DNA of 64,000 nucleotides, from NCBI RefSeq assembly GCF_000737695.1, contig NZ_JPRM01000001.1, positions 1 through 64,000 of the forward strand, read 5' to 3'. Under the pieces are notes generated by a model. The model had not been told where the DNA came from and made no database searches. It was given only the letters and a program-made list of their open reading frames with translations. Each line of letters begins with the position of its first letter. The stretch's first letter is position 1. Source of the DNA: Flavobacterium hydatis. GTDB taxonomy: Bacteria; Bacteroidota; Bacteroidia; Flavobacteriales; Flavobacteriaceae. This document shows positions 62,976 through 64,000 of this stretch, one piece after another. The position numbers and the translations under genes are program-made.

Positions 62976-64000
62976 TTAGAAATTAAATTGAGCTTGTAAT
63001 CTCAACAAATTACCTTGTTGGCGATTATTAGGCAATACACTATCTTCAAAAGTTCTATCGGCGATAACATATTCTGCTGTAAGTTCTAGTGCTTTTAGAG
63101 GTTGCCATTCTATTCCTATTTCATAATCTCTAACCACATAACTTCTGGCATCCTTTTCATATTTCTTTCCTCCATCATAATATTGGAATTTTGCAAAAGG
63201 ATATAATAATTGTTTTCCTAAATCCAGTTTATAATTTAGTAAAACATAACCACCATTTATGTTTGTTACATCGATACTATTTGTTTCTTTATTATAACGA
63301 GGTCCTTTACCAATATTATACTCCGTTTGAATTCCGAAAGGTCTAGGATATAATACAAATGTTGCACCTACTCTCTGATCTTTTACATATTGCTTATTAT
63401 CTATTGCTACTCCCGATGAAACCTCGGTTGTAAATGCCCATTTTCCTGAATAAGCTTGGATTCCTGGTTCAATAATCTGGCTTCCTACTACAAAAGGATA
63501 AGTTACTCTCGCTACAACATTTAAATCTCTGTTGCTATCTAATTTATTAGCAATTTGTCCGTTGTAAACTCCAAAAGCAAAAACACCATAATCACCTGAT
63601 CCTTTGTAACCATCTTTAACTAACATTTCAAAACGTTCTCTTATTTTGCTTGGTGCCCAATAAAAAAACACTCCTAAATCACGCTCATTTAATATAGCAC
63701 TATTCATCGCATCATTTCTATCTAAGGCAAGTCTTACAGAACTAGATTGCATGTTTTCAAAACCATAAGGAATTTTACTTTGTCCTACACGAACACGATA
63801 TTCTCTCTTAGGATCAAATGAAACATCGAAGTATATATCTCTAACCTGAACAAAGTTGTTGATTCCTGTACTTGGTGAACTTGCAAAATCGGGTTGGAAG
63901 TAAAAAAATACGTTCGGGTGAATTTGTCCCGAAAATACCAATCGAGCACGTCTGATAAAAAATCCATTATTAGATTTTGCATCTGGCTCTGTAGATGTTG
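62976..64000 (-). CDS. OprO/OprP-type porin, N-terminus beyond the window
   Basis: The frame is open to the right edge, at least 341 residues; the first visible codons read TSTEPDAKSNN then GFFIRRARLVFSGQI, the start of the barrel in phosphate-selective-porin-like proteins. Repeated strands such as VGATFVLYPRPFGIQTEYN follow and the last strand ends LLRLQAQFNF, with the terminal Phe used for outer-membrane insertion. A TTG in the frame at 63941 is internal, not the start. Phosphate selectivity is a family label only. Confidence 0.85.
   Translation of the reverse strand, partial: TSTEPDAKSNNGFFIRRARLVFSGQIHPNVFFYFQPDFASSPSTGINNFVQVRDIYFDVSFDPKREYRVRVGQSKIPYGFENMQSSSVRLALDRNDAMNSAILNERDLGVFFYWAPSKIRERFEMLVKDGYKGSGDYGVFAFGVYNGQIANKLDSNRDLNVVARVTYPFVVGSQIIEPGIQAYSGKWAFTTEVSSGVAIDNKQYVKDQRVGATFVLYPRPFGIQTEYNIGKGPRYNKETNSIDVTNINGGYVLLNYKLDLGKQLLYPFAKFQYYDGGKKYEKDARSYVVRDYEIGIEWQPLKALELTAEYVIADRTFEDSVLPNNRQQGNLLRLQAQFNF

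Overview
The window is a stretch of chromosome from an AT-rich Bacteroidetes bacterium, most likely a Flavobacterium. The supports are: no Shine-Dalgarno-like sequences before starts; many genes preceded by the flavobacterial -7 box TAnnTTTG, some with a TTG/TTTG -33 box; a type II chorismate mutase fused to DAHP synthase; an ExbB-ExbD-ExbD-TonB operon; DUF3109, DUF3857, DUF1501 and DUF1800 proteins; and small dispersed intergenic repeats. Almost everything is core chromosome. I saw no rRNA or tRNA, no insertion-sequence transposase and no CRISPR array.

Layout. 0.4-4.4 kb: FtsX/LolE-type permease, a CxxCxxCC protein, a methyltransferase, a DinB/YfiT protein and queE. 4.4-10.2 kb: a minus-strand operon exbB-exbD-exbD-tonB-small membrane protein-PstS-like lipoprotein-TPR protein. 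10.5-22.5 kb: HerA-like ATPase, kynurenine 3-monooxygenase, penicillin acylase-type hydrolase, an AsmA-like protein, a cysteine-rich protein resembling nitronate monooxygenase, a glycine-zipper lipoprotein, kynureninase and a SIMPL protein. 22.6-33 kb: queA, aroA, a MazG-like enzyme, three tandem DUF3857 proteins, dtd and rsgA. 33.2-37.6 kb: an aromatic amino-acid operon (pheA, aminotransferase, tyrA, DAHP synthase-chorismate mutase). 37.7-41.3 kb: a Panacea-type toxin-antitoxin candidate and a DUF1501/DUF1800 pair. 41.9-45.6 kb: nrdB-nrdA. 45.9-55.7 kb: DUF3109, MarC, a minimal FAD protein, CtpA-type protease, dCMP deaminase, HupE/UreJ-like, TerB-like, fbp, a GNAT enzyme and aspartate kinase. 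55.8-57.5 kb: a small cassette (XRE regulator, glycine-zipper lipoprotein, 79-residue membrane protein) bounded by two near-identical terminators. 57.6-64 kb: a large outer-membrane protein, a lysine/alanine/threonine-rich protein ending in a PBCV-type basic adaptor domain, a glycosyltransferase and a porin cut by the right edge.

The best find is upstream of pheA and too short for ordinary gene calling. It is a 26-codon leader ORF with six Phe and two Tyr codons, preceded by a good promoter and followed by a 9-bp hairpin with a T-run ending 7 nt before the pheA start. A segment at the end of the leader ORF can pair with the 5' arm of that hairpin. This is the full architecture of ribosome-mediated attenuation and predicts that Phe/Tyr supply controls the whole operon.

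Other points of interest are four copies of a modular intergenic repeat with a shared core and variable hairpin, two copies of an ~80-bp palindrome each between convergent genes, two near-duplicate DUF3857 proteins that lost the transglutaminase Cys and His, and the Panacea antitoxin beside an unrecognised toxin candidate.
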